This document shows, piece by piece, positions 1-10,894 of a DNA stretch of 64,000 nucleotides. The position numbers were made by a program, and so were the translations under genes. Source of the stretch: Rhabdophis nuchalis (Eukaryota; Chordata; Lepidosauria; Squamata; Natricidae); assembly GCA_039707465.1 (NCBI GenBank), contig CM077653.1:1797001-1861000 (forward strand), read 5' to 3'. Within the stretch, counting starts at the first letter, position 1. Every line of letters starts with the position of its first letter. The notes beneath the pieces are model-generated. The model did not search any database, had not been told where the DNA came from, and saw only the letters and a program-made list of their open reading frames with translations.

Positions 1-523
1 TTAGTGTCGGGTCCTGGCAGCCTGTTCCTCGGGCTGTCAGTGAATCAATGCCACGAAACAGAACCTGGGTGAACAAATTTCAGGAATCGAATAAAATCTT
101 TGCTTACCAGCAACTGAATAAAGATGGGCAAGGCCTCCGTGGACAGTTTGATACGGCACTGGATTTTGAAGCTGTAAGCAAAGGAAGACGGAGAGTTAAG
201 ACTTTTGAGCGCTGGACTTCAAGAGACAGATGTGGCCGTCCAAGATTTAAGTCTTGCCTTGTAGACGTTTTTATACCCAAATCAGAATTCCTTTAAGCCT
301 CCAACCTTGACCCAGAGGATCTGGAGAATGCCACTCACTTTTCTTCCAGGATTAAATGGGTCAGCAAATTCATAGCACTGTCAGCCCTGCCGTCAGCAAC
401 TTTAACTAAGGATATCAACGTCTGTAGCCACCTGGAAAAGAAAAACCATTTTTCTCTGGAGGTCTACAAGAGAGCCGCTATCCCAATAAACAGGTCAGAG
501 TAAAGTTTAGGGAAAGTTATCAG

Positions 524-750
524 TTGGTTTCTGCCAACCTAGCAGTTCGAAAGCAGGTTAAAAAATGCGAGTAGAAAAATAGGAGCCACCTTTGGTGGGA
601 AGGGAACAGCGTTCCGTGCGCCTTTGGCGTTGACCACGGAGACGTCTTCGGACAGTGCTGGCTCTTCGGCTTTGAAACGGAGATGAACACTGCCCCCTAG
701 AGTTGGGAACGACTAGCATATATGTGGGAGGGGAACCTTTACCTTTACCA
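524..750 (+). mobile_element. Sauria-type SINE, 5'-truncated
   Basis: Shares GGGAAGGGAACAGC, CGGAGACGTCTTCGGACAG and the terminal GGGGAACCTTTACCTTTACC with the fuller copy at 46488-46841. The tail is the Bov-B-like 3' end used by Sauria SINEs. The tRNA head is missing. Confidence 0.8.
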
Positions 751-1357
751 ATTGGCACCTAGAAAATCTTGCTCCAGGGAGCGAAAGCTCCAGAGTGCCC
801 CATGAATTCTGCAGAAGACAATTTGGGTGGCTTGACAGAAAGAGGGAGACCAGCTTCAGTGAGCCGTAACTCTGGACAGAAACTGTAGAAAACAACTCAA
901 GCGTTTTTCGGGCCCCCAGGAGAAAAAAGCAGAATAGCTCTGATGCCAACTGGCCTCTAAGGCTGATGCTTGGGGAATTGGAGAGGGGTGTGTTAAGAGA
1001 CTTAGCAGTTCACTGGGCTCCAACAGATAAATGATATCAGCTGCAGGTTTTTCCACAGAAGTGGGCAAAAGGAGACTGACTCAGGGAAATACTTGCTGAC
1101 AGCATTAGAAACAACCCCTGTGTCTCTCTCTCTCTCTTTTTTAAAACCAACCTTGATGATATAACCTAATCATTGTGTAACTTCCTCTTCGTCAGAAAAT
1201 ATGTGTTCAATGGTTTTTCAAAGGACCGCATTTCACTGGGGAGAAGAGGAGGAGGGGGCTAACCCCAGGGCCCTCAGAATTACCCTCATCTCCATGATGT
1301 GGATAAATTCTTGCTAACTCAGAAGGGTATTAAAAAAACATGATCAAAGCTGTAAAC

Positions 1358-1428
1358 CAGGATTGTCCAACCTTGGCCAGTTTAAGATCTGTGGACTTCA
1401 ACTTCCAGAATTCCCCAGCCAGCCATGC
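1358..1428. mobile_element. Palindromic hAT-type MITE, half copy
   Basis: One arm only: GTCCAACCTTGG...GTGGACTTCAACTTCCAGAATTC. Confidence 0.7.
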
Positions 1429-1484
1429 TTGGACCATTCAATCGAGGTCTTCTAAGTGTCTGTCAGCACTATTACTCTCTAGAG

Positions 1485-1550
1485 CAGGGATGTCCAACCT
1501 TGGGAAGTTTAAGATCAATGGACTTCAACTCCCAGAATCCCCCAGCCAGG
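1485..1550. mobile_element. Palindromic hAT-type MITE, half copy
   Basis: Starts CAGGGATGTCCAACC and keeps the GGACTTCAACTCCCAGAATC arm; the mirror arm is absent. Confidence 0.7.
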
Positions 1551-1592
1551 TATATGGTATCTCCCAGCTTTCCAATTAGAGCAGGGTGTCCA

Positions 1593-1779
1593 ACTTAGAA
1601 TTAAGGAGAACTTTCCTGATGATTAACCAGTGGAACAACATACTTCTGGAAGTTGTGGGTGCTCCAAGACTGTAAGTTTTTAAGAAGAGATTGGACAAGC
1701 ATTTTTCCAAAGTGGTATATGGTTTCCTGCTGGAGCAAGGGGTTGGACTAGAAGACCTCCAAGGTCCCTTCCAACTCTG
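1593..1779 (+). mobile_element. CR1 LINE 3' end
   Basis: Ends in GGTTGGACTAGAAGACCTCC then AAGGTCCCTTCCAACTCTG, the common CR1 3' terminus of squamates, and runs straight into the microsatellite that follows. Confidence 0.8.
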
Positions 1780-1960
1780 ATGTTCTGTTCTGTTCTGTTC
1801 TGTTCTGTTCTATTCCATTCCATTCCATTCCATTCCATTCCATTCCATTCCATTCCATTCCATTCCATTCTATTCTATTCCATTCTATTTTCCCTTCCCT
1901 TTCCTACCTTACCCTACCCTATTCTATTCATCTCTTCTCCTCCTTTCCTTCCTTTCCCTT
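1780..1960. repeat. (GTTCT)n-(ATTCC)n microsatellite
   Basis: About five GTTCT units change to about fifteen ATTCC units, then degenerate CT-rich sequence. It begins exactly at the CR1 3' end. Confidence 0.95.
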
Positions 1961-2176
1961 TCTTCCTTTCCTTTTCTTAACTTTAAGACTTGCTGGGGCT
2001 CTGCTCACTAGGCCAGCCAGCAAGGGCCTCAATACGTTTGTGAGGAGTTCAAGGGCTTCTTAACAATTTGCAACCTAACAGTAACAGAGTTGTAATCTCT
2101 GCTTCAGCAGGAAGCCCCAGCTGGGGCGCAGAGGGAGGGGGGAACCTCAGCCACGTGGTAACCCTGTGCCATTTAC

Positions 2177-2345
2177 TTGGTGGTGTTGAGATGCCTGATT
2201 AAGAGGCTCCTCCCGTGCTCCGTCTGGGCGTAGAGGGAGAGCAGAGCCATGCACTGTTCCTGGACATCGGGCGCCTCCGAGCACAGCAAAGCGGGAAGCT
2301 GCGCGTTGACGCTGGGGTGAGTCAGAAGCAGCCGCTGGTTCTCCT
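2177..2345 (-). CDS. TTC12: TTC12 coding exon 12
   Basis: 169 bases with acceptor TTCTCTCCCCAG and donor GTAAATGG. It encodes EENQRLLLTHPSVNAQLPAL, then MALLSLYAQTEHGRSLLIRH and LNTTK. This matches the mammalian EENQRVLVIHH..LLHLAQTESGRSLI ARM-like helices. It ends in phase 2. Unspliced read-through would hit TAA at once. No further TTC12 exon was found to the left. Confidence 0.95.
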
Positions 2346-5300
2346 CTGGGGAGAGAAGGGAGCAAAGCCAGAAGGAAGGTTCAGTCAGTCCTCCTCCTAA
2401 CCCCCCCCCCCCGCCTTCCCCAAATCGCACGACCGCTGGGAGGCCCTTCCGTGCCCCAGTGAAGAGATCCCTCTGTCTCCAGGAGCGATGGCGGAAGGAG
2501 GAGAACCTACACCTCTGACTTGCTCACCCCTCCAAAGGGCAAATTATGCCTCACGCACCGACGGGAAAAGCAACCCACGTCTCAGGGAGCGACGCCTTTC
2601 AAGCACCATTGGAGGAATGTGGATTATCTCCTTGATCCAACCAACCTCCTCTCCAAGACTTACATATCCCTTGTAATTATAAGGCATATGTTCGGCCAAG
2701 TTGCAACCTACTTGGTGAACCGGTCTGAACCGGTAGGAACCCCCCTCCCCCCCCTCTCTCTCACAAACACCCCTACACACACACACACACATGGGGCCAG
2801 GTTGCGAAGCCTCCAGGAGCCCTCGGAGCTGATGGGAGGCTGAAGGAGAGCCATTTGCCTCCCATATAAGAAGGGGTGTGTGGAGCAATCCACAGGTTTG
2901 CTACCAATGCTGCCCCAAAGATCTTTGACCTGCTACTCTTTCGATCGTGTATCCCAGCATGCCTTGTGCCCTGAAGAGCTGCCCTCCTCCCGGGAAGGAT
3001 GGACGCAGTCAAAATTAGCACACACACCAGCACCCCCCCCCCCCAGGAGGAGTGATGGGTGCAGATTACCGTTCCCTTTGCAGACGGCCTGCCAGAGGAG
3101 AAGCAGGGAGCAAACCAGCTCCAGTGCGGCGGGCGAGTTGATCTTGGCGCCGAGAACCCTGCAGGAGGAAGGTGGAGGGTTAAACGGGAAAGGACGGGCC
3201 GGCTCCTTGCTGTGGAATTGCTCGTCTGTGGGCTGTGTGGATCTGGCCTCTGTGCTTTGAAAGACTCTTTCAGCTCCCCAGGAGACAAATCCAGGGCGTT
3301 CGGCAGAGAAAAATAAAAAGCTGCCAAGCCTGGCCCCAGGATTCACCTTTCATGGCAAAACCTTCCCTCTGTTGTGGCCCGCCAGTGGCCAGCAGAGCTG
3401 GCAGCAGATTTGGACAGTGAGGAGGTTGGGGTGGAACGTGGGCCTGTCCTGGAGGCTGGGGAAGGCTCCGACGAGGGCTCTGCCTCGGGGATGGGGCCGA
3501 GACCGTCTGGCAATTCCCAGCTGCCTTCGGAGTCAGACAGCAGTGAGGCAGAGGAACAGCTGGAGCCTGTTCCCAGTGTGCGCTTGCCCAGAGCTTCCAG
3601 ACGAAAAGAGCAGCTCAGAAATCAGGGTCGGCTTGGGAGTAAAGCCACAGGTGGACGGTGATTGGCCCCTCCCAGAGGAAATAAAAGAGGAGCTAAAGGG
3701 GTGGGGGCTTTTGCAGGAAACAATTTGTTTGTTCGTTCCAGGAGTGTGAAGATCTGTCCGTGAATCTCAGCGACTCTGTGCCACATCTTTCCTTGCACAG
3801 CACCTCCTTTGGACAATATTTCCATGGCAGCTTTCCAAGCTAGATAAGGTCTATAGCAGTGGTGGGTTGCCAATTTTTTTTACTAACTGGTTTGGCGTGG
3901 AAGGTAAACCGCTCCAAACCCAGAAGCTTCTGCACATGCGCAGGAGCGTCTGGGCAGGTGGGATCCAGGGCGAACTGGGAGCAACCCACCCCTGCTCTGT
4001 GGTCATAAATATTCCTTTGAAAGGCTGTTTGCCAGGCCTTTGCTGCATGTGAACGAGAGGAAATCACGTCCGTCTAATAAAAGGGGTTTTCTCGAAACGA
4101 GGACTCTGCCTTGTGCTTTATGGGGAAGCCGAGGTCACAGCACCCTCCCAAGGAAGCCTTAAGATTGAAATAAGGGGATAAATGAATAATGGTGCCAATT
4201 ATACCATTATGGACAAAACGAGCATTTGCCAGCAGAGATGGGAAAGGAAGAGTTGGCTTGCCGGTTTCAAATAAATACTACTCCCCTCCCACGTGGGAAG
4301 AAAAGCACATGGGAAAGATGGAAAGAGATTTCTCCAGCATAGCCCTTCTCCCATTATGTACCACTTCATGGTGCTTCTACAGCGCTCTCTAAGCGGTTTA
4401 CAGAGTCAGCATTTACCGACCTCGGAAGGACGGAAGGCTGAGTCAGTTTTGATCCTGGTGAGATTTGAACTGCCAAACTGCAGCTAGCAGTCAGCTGAAG
4501 TAGCCTGCAACGCTGTACTCTAACCACTGTGCCTCTAATTTGGCTCCTTAGTCTGTAATCTTAATTTGTAATCTGAAAACAATATACAAGCACCTGACCG
4601 GACACTGGCAGGTAACCAGGGGAGGGAAGAGGGAACTTTCTTTTGCTTTGTTTGCACAGGAAAATCTCAGATCTGGCTTCCGCGACTCCTGTAACCATTT
4701 AAGCTTCAGCAAAGTATGCGCTTGGCAAAACAAACGGCCAGGAGCCCTGCTGCATCTCACAGAACCGATTTCGCTTCCTGCCCATCGTCTACTGCTGGGC
4801 CACCAGAATCCTCCTCCCAGAGACCACCTACCGTTCTATGACCTTGTTGTCGCTGAGGACACTGAAACCGCCGTTCGTCCTAAACAAAGTTTGCTCGGTG
4901 CCTGCAACCGATTCAGACAGAGAGGAGGGTTTTGTCGGGACCGGGACTCTGTCCCCTGCTTTTTGGGGAAGTCCTGGGTCAGAACAAGGGCACTCACAGG
5001 CCTGAACCAGGTCGGTCAGAAGCCGAATGCCCCCCGCGTAATAGAGAGGGTCCTCATCCGGCCTGCTGAGTTTCTGAAGCATCTCATTCACGGCAACAGC
5101 AGTGAGCTTCCCAGACTTGAGGTCCTCCGACGCTCTCTCCTCCTCGTGGAGTTTTTTCTCCTCCAGGTCTATTTCGTTGATGCAATCTGGCGGCGGGAAA
5201 AGGTTGAATCGCCAGGCGGGAAGAGGAAAAACGTGGGGTGAAATCAGTGGTGGGATTCTTTTTACTACTGGTTCTGTGGTTGTGGATGGGATGGGTGGGC

Positions 5301-8300
5301 GAGCATGGCTTGGCGAGTGTAGCTTGGTGGGCGTGGCAGGGGAAGGATACTGCAAAATCCCCCTTCCCTTCCCTCCCCACCCCACTAACCTGCTTTCCAG
5401 CCCCCTTCTCCTGTGCAAGAAGGCCCAGCCGATCAGCTGGGACTCGGGAGGCAGAGAATAGATGGGGCGGGGCCAGCCAGAGGTGGCATATGCCGGTTCT
5501 CCAAACTACTCACAATTTCCGCTACCGGTTTGACAGAACTGGCCAGAACCGGCTGAATCCCACCTCTGGATGAAATGAACCGAGGCGAATGGCATGATCC
5601 TGATTCGAAGCAACCCAGGGGGACAATTGCCACTCCCGTTATTCAGGAAGTGCGTTTGGTCTTTCCGTGATTAGCCGGAGAAGGGCCAGCGGGGTGAGGC
5701 GGAGAGGCCGAGCGTCTCACCTTTGCACAGCTTCTCCTTCTGGGGGTCGATTTGTAAAATCTTCAGGTAGCATTCTCTGGCCTGGAAGCAGGAGGGGGAA
5801 ACATTGGCAGCCATGAACAGGTGCAGAAAGAGACCACGAAGAAAAGGCCAAAATGGTAAAACCGACTATTTTGATTAAGGGAGAGAATCAGTGGCGGGTT
5901 CCTACCGGTTCGGACCAGTTTGGGAGAATCAGTAGTGGTTTGGCGGTGATGTAACCAGAAACGACCAGGGCCTGCCAGGCCCCCAAACCGCTTCTCCCAG
6001 CGGCACCATAGGTGCAGCCATCTTGTTTTTTTCATTCTGCGCATGCGCAGGACAATTTTAATCACATTGCACACTGTGGCGCAAATACGAGCAAACCGGC
6101 AGAAGCGCCTGGAGAGAATCTAAGTACTTTCGTTTCTACATGGAAACAGCTTCTGAATTCCGTGCTTGATGTGGAAAAAGAGTGTAACTTTGGCTTTTAT
6201 TTTACTGCCACAGAGAGAGTCAGAAGCCACTGCTTCTTTTTCCCACTCTTCCCCACTTCCCTTTCCCCTCTTTCCTTAACCTTTATACTTTGTATTTTAC
6301 AATACTTAATTATTTAATTGTTTTAAAAAAATGTTTGAAAAATGCAAGAGAAGGCTTGGCCCCATGAAGGACAGAGGCATCTCCCCTCCTGCTGAAATCC
6401 AAACTCTGGGCCTCACAATTTGCCTCTGAGGACAATCCTGCAAACACAGGTTTTTCTGCGCACCCACAACCAGCTAAGACGCAACTCTTCTCTCTCGGGG
6501 GTTTCCCCCAAAGGTTGGACTCACCGGCAGCTTAATATTAAAGCAGGGGTCCCCAACCTTTGCAACTTTAAGTCTGAAGGACTTCAGCTCCCAGACTTTT
6601 CCAGCCAGCTTTGCTGAAGTCCTTCTCCAGCTTTGCTGGCTGGAGAAGCCTGGGAGCTGAAGTCCTTCAGACTTAAAGTTGCAAAGGTTGGGGACCCCTG
6701 CATTAAAGGGTTTGCTAACAGTTTATAGTCAACACACTAGGGGCAAACGCGCCTGACCTACCAATTCCGAGCCTGATTTCTTGAGGACTACCTCCTTGGG
6801 GTACCTCTTTAATCTCCTTGTTATTCTTTCTCAACAACAACGCAGACTTGCGAGAGAATTCTGCAGCTCTAAGACTGATGGAGTCCCACCGGCCCATCTG
6901 AGCCAGCTAATCAACTCACACTCACACAATATAGGGAGTCCTTGACTTACAAGCGTTTGTGTAGCCATTGTTCAAAGCGATGACGGCGCTGAAAACTGGT
7001 CCTCATGCTTACGGCCAACACAGTATAATAATAATCATCTTTATTGTCATTGTAATACGATTGTAATAAAATTACAATGAGTATGGCCATGGGATCAAAG
7101 ATACGGCTCCAGGGGGTCAGGGGATTACTGTCTGCGACCAAAGGGGAGGCCAGATTCTCTCAATGACCAGGTTTCACTTAACAACTCCAGTGATTCATTT
7201 AAGACTATGCCAAAAAAAAAAAGGTCGTATGGCTCACTTAACGATCTCTTTGCTTAGCCATGGAAATTCTGGTCATAAATCGAGGTCTACCTGTCATAAC
7301 CTGGTGCGGGGCAGACTCTGAGCCCGGCGAGGTCTCACCTGCTGGAAGTGCTTCTTGGCCAGGTACGCCTTTCCCATGTGGAAGAGGGCCTTGGTGCATT
7401 TCTCATCGCACTGTGATAAAGAGAATCGCTTAGCCAAAATCCACAGAGTCCCACGTCCCCAATTAAGGGCTACGAAAAGGACACGGGGGCTGTTGTTGGC
7501 TGGTGGGTGGGGACGTTGAACATATCAAGGCATGCGTGGCTGAAGCCGGGCAACACATGTGTGTAAACAGGGGGTCCTGGCTGAGCGCTTCTGGCTGCCG
7601 TTTTGCCCTTTCTGACCACCTCTGCGGCCAACTCGCCATGGGACAAGAGTTAAACAAAGACCAAAGAAAGAGTGAGAAAGAATCGTTAGAGAAAGGATGC
7701 AAAAGGAGGGACAGAATGAAAAGGGAATGGCAACAATTTGATTTTATTTTTTACATTTTAAATAAATAAATATAATTATTAAATTGTCCTGCAGCAAGTT
7801 GTTACATGGTGAGTTGGCTCTGGTGAGTGGGCCACAGCAAGTTGGCTAGGGAGAGTTGGCCATGGCAATTTGGCAATGGCAAGTTGGCCATGTGAAGTTG
7901 GCCAAAGCAACCATGGTGAGTTGGCCATGACAAGTTGTCCATGTTGAGTTGGCAATGGCAAGTTGGCCATGTGAAGTTGGCCAAAGCAAGTTGTCCATGA
8001 CAAATTGGCCATGACAAGTTCGAAATGACAAGTTGGCCATGGCGAGTTGGCTGCAGCAAGTTGTCCATGGCAAGTTGCCCATGACAAGTTGGTTATGTCA
8101 AGTTGGCCAAAGCAAGGGACGAAGGCAGGCGAGACTTACCCTCAATGCCCAGCTGCAGTCATGAATGGCTTTCCCGTACTTCTGCAACTTGATATAGGCC
8201 TAATGGGGGGGAAAAACCCCAGAGAAGCAGGTTAGGTGGACATGGTGCTGTGCCCTTCAAAATGCCAGCCGTTCTGCCTGGGCCAAACCAGCCTGAAGAA

Positions 8301-10803
8301 ACCTGGATGGGCTGGTTTCAGTCAGCAGCCACGGTGGTCACACTGCTGAATAAATGTCGGATTTTCTGCTGTATTCTCAGGAAAAAAAAGATATTTAGGA
8401 GAAAATAAGACGGAAGGTTGTGGCTAGACTAGTGCAAGTCTGGGGTGTCAGAAAAACTCATTCTGCTCCACTTAGCTTCCATAGATGAAAGAGCCTCCTC
8501 CAGGGGTGAAATTCAGCAGATTCTGACCAGTTCTGGAGAACCGGTAGCGGAAAATTTGAGTAGTTCAGAGACCCAGCAAATGCCATCTCTGGCTGGCCGT
8601 GCCCCCATCTATTCTCTGCCTTCCAAGTCCCAGCTGATCAGGGGATTTTGCAGTATCCTTCCCCTGCCACGCCCACCAAGCCACGCCCACAGAACCAGTA
8701 GCAAAAACAATTGAATTTCACCACTGGCTGCCTCCTTGAAACGGGCGCACGCGGGCACACTGACCTGGGCTCGGTTGGTGTACAAGGCGGGCATGTCTTT
8801 TTGCTTCTTCAGGCCTTCCGTGTAGCTTTGCACAGCCGAAGCATAGTCCCCTCGGCTGAAAGCGTCGTTCCCCTTCTCTCTCAGGGCTGCAGGGAAAGTG
8901 GAAGAGCCAAGTGGTTGCAGTTGAGGGTGGCCTCGAAAGGCAGAGGGAAGAGCTGCCATCGCGGCTGGGATCCGAGAAACGCGGCTTGAGAAAGCAGTTT
9001 GGGGAAACCCCCACCCCGCTTAATCCCCATAAAGAAGATAAAAAGGGAGGCAGGGAAGGTCTTTCAGCCATGCAGGGTCTGTTCCTGTATCGGTTCTAAT
9101 AAAAACAGCTTTAGGTTCTGCGCAAGGTCTGTTTCAGTGGTGGGTTACAGCCGGTACACCCTGCTACGGGCGTACCAGTTCCTGCAGGCACTGTTCCGGT
9201 ACAGTGCCTGCCCCGCCTGCCCGCACTCCTTGTATTTGACCCAAACGGGCCATTTGAGCACGCACACGCAGTGTATGGCACCAGCATGATGCTCTGCTGA
9301 GCAGCTGAAGCATCACAGGGCGATGGTGTGCATGCGCAAGCAGTGTGATTCTCTGCCTCCCAGCTGATCAGGAGGAAATGGGGATTTTGCAGTATCCTTC
9401 CCCTGCCACGCCCACCAAGCCACGCCCACAGAATCGGTAGTAAAAAAATTGAATTTGACCACCGGGGCGGGGCCAGCCGGAGGTGTTTTTTGCCGGTTCT
9501 CCAAACTACTCAAAATGTTCACTACTGGTTGTCCAGGACTGGTCCGAACCAGCTGAATTTCACCCCTGGTCGAGGCCCAGGACTTGGTTTCTAGACGGGA
9601 GCTCCAGCTGCTTCTGCTGAAGCCCCGTCCGACCTCCGGCCCTCACCGTTTGCCGAGGCTTCATTTTCTTTCCTCCTCCTGGCTCGCTCCTGGGCGTCCT
9701 TCTCTAAAGCCTCCAGGAATCTCTCTAGAAGTCAGCAAAGCAGAGACGGAGAGATTCAGCCCAGAGGAAAAAGGACGTGGGTGTTTGAAAAGGAAAGTCA
9801 AATTACAGAGCAAAGCCATTTCGGAGATGCGAAGCGGAAAGCTACTAAAGGACGTTTCATTAAGGCGAAGTTTCCATTTGCAGAGAGAGGCAGAACGCAG
9901 AGATAGAGAGCTCAGGCCCTGCTTTGGAAAAGGAAAGAAAAAGCAAGATTTCTAAGAGAGAGAGAGAGAGAGAGCAGCCTCTAATTTCTGGCTAATGGGG
10001 TGATTAATATACCTGACTGAATTATACTTTCCAGCCAGTGAAGGACGTAAGATAATGGATGCATTTAGGAGCTAACTGGGCCCAGTTCTGATTTTAGAGA
10101 GGAAAATAAATCTTCCTGAGCAGGGATGCAAGAGGCCAAGCCAGGTCCAGGGAGGGAGGGAGGCACTTCTCCCACCCCCTATGCCACGAGGAGGGTCCTG
10201 GGCTTTGGAGGAAGCCCAGGGTGTCCACCCCAGGCAGGAAGCTCCCTCCACGCAGAGGGGCAGGCAGGGACCCCTGGCACTCCAGGTCCAAACCCACCTG
10301 CCCTGCCGTGATCGGTCTTACCTGGGTTCATCATTTCCTCTTGACTTGCCAATCCCTAGGAGAATGGGAAGAAAAGCCGAAAGTCAGCTGGGGGCCGTGG
10401 GAAGGAAGGAAGGAGGGAAGGAAGGGAGGGATGAAGGAAGGAGACGTGGGAGGGAGAAGATATGGAAGGAAGGAAAGAGGGAAGGAAAAGGAGGAGGAAG
10501 GAGATGTGGAAGGAAAAAAGGAAGGAAGGAAGGAGGGAAGGGAGGGAGGGAGGAAGGAAGGAGAGGGAGAGAGGGAGGGAGGAGATATGGAAGGAAGGAA
10601 AGAGGGAAGGAAAAGGAGGAAGAAGGAGATGTGGAAGGAAAAAAGGAAGGAAGGAGTGAAGGAGGGAGGGAGGAAGGAAGGAAAGAAAGAAGGGGAGGGA
10701 GAGGGAGGGAGGGAGGAAGGAGCCATGGTACATAGGTAGGGAGTAAGGAAGGAGAGGGAGGGAGAAGATCTGGAAGGGAGGAAGGAGGGAGGGAGGGAGG
10801 GAG

Positions 10804-10894
<91 letters not shown>

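Larger units (their letters stand above)
1..2176. other. TTC12 intron 12 (partial)
   Basis: I found no TTC12 exon here on the minus strand. It holds a Sauria-type SINE fragment (524-750), two half copies of the palindromic MITE, a CR1 3' end and its pentanucleotide tail. Bases 1-520 and 751-1350 show nothing I recognise. Confidence 0.7.

Noticed and set aside
558..1068. Minus-strand frames that might be TTC12 exon 13
   Set aside because: None resembles the expected LLEALVSFLDFSDKE segment, and part is an antisense SINE.
7779..8087. Repetitive frame reading MANLPWPTCHGQL-like units
   Set aside because: It is a translated minisatellite in three frames, not a repeat protein.
7796..8118. CRISPR-like array
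   Set aside because: Units are contiguous and imperfect with no unique spacers, and the genome is a vertebrate's.
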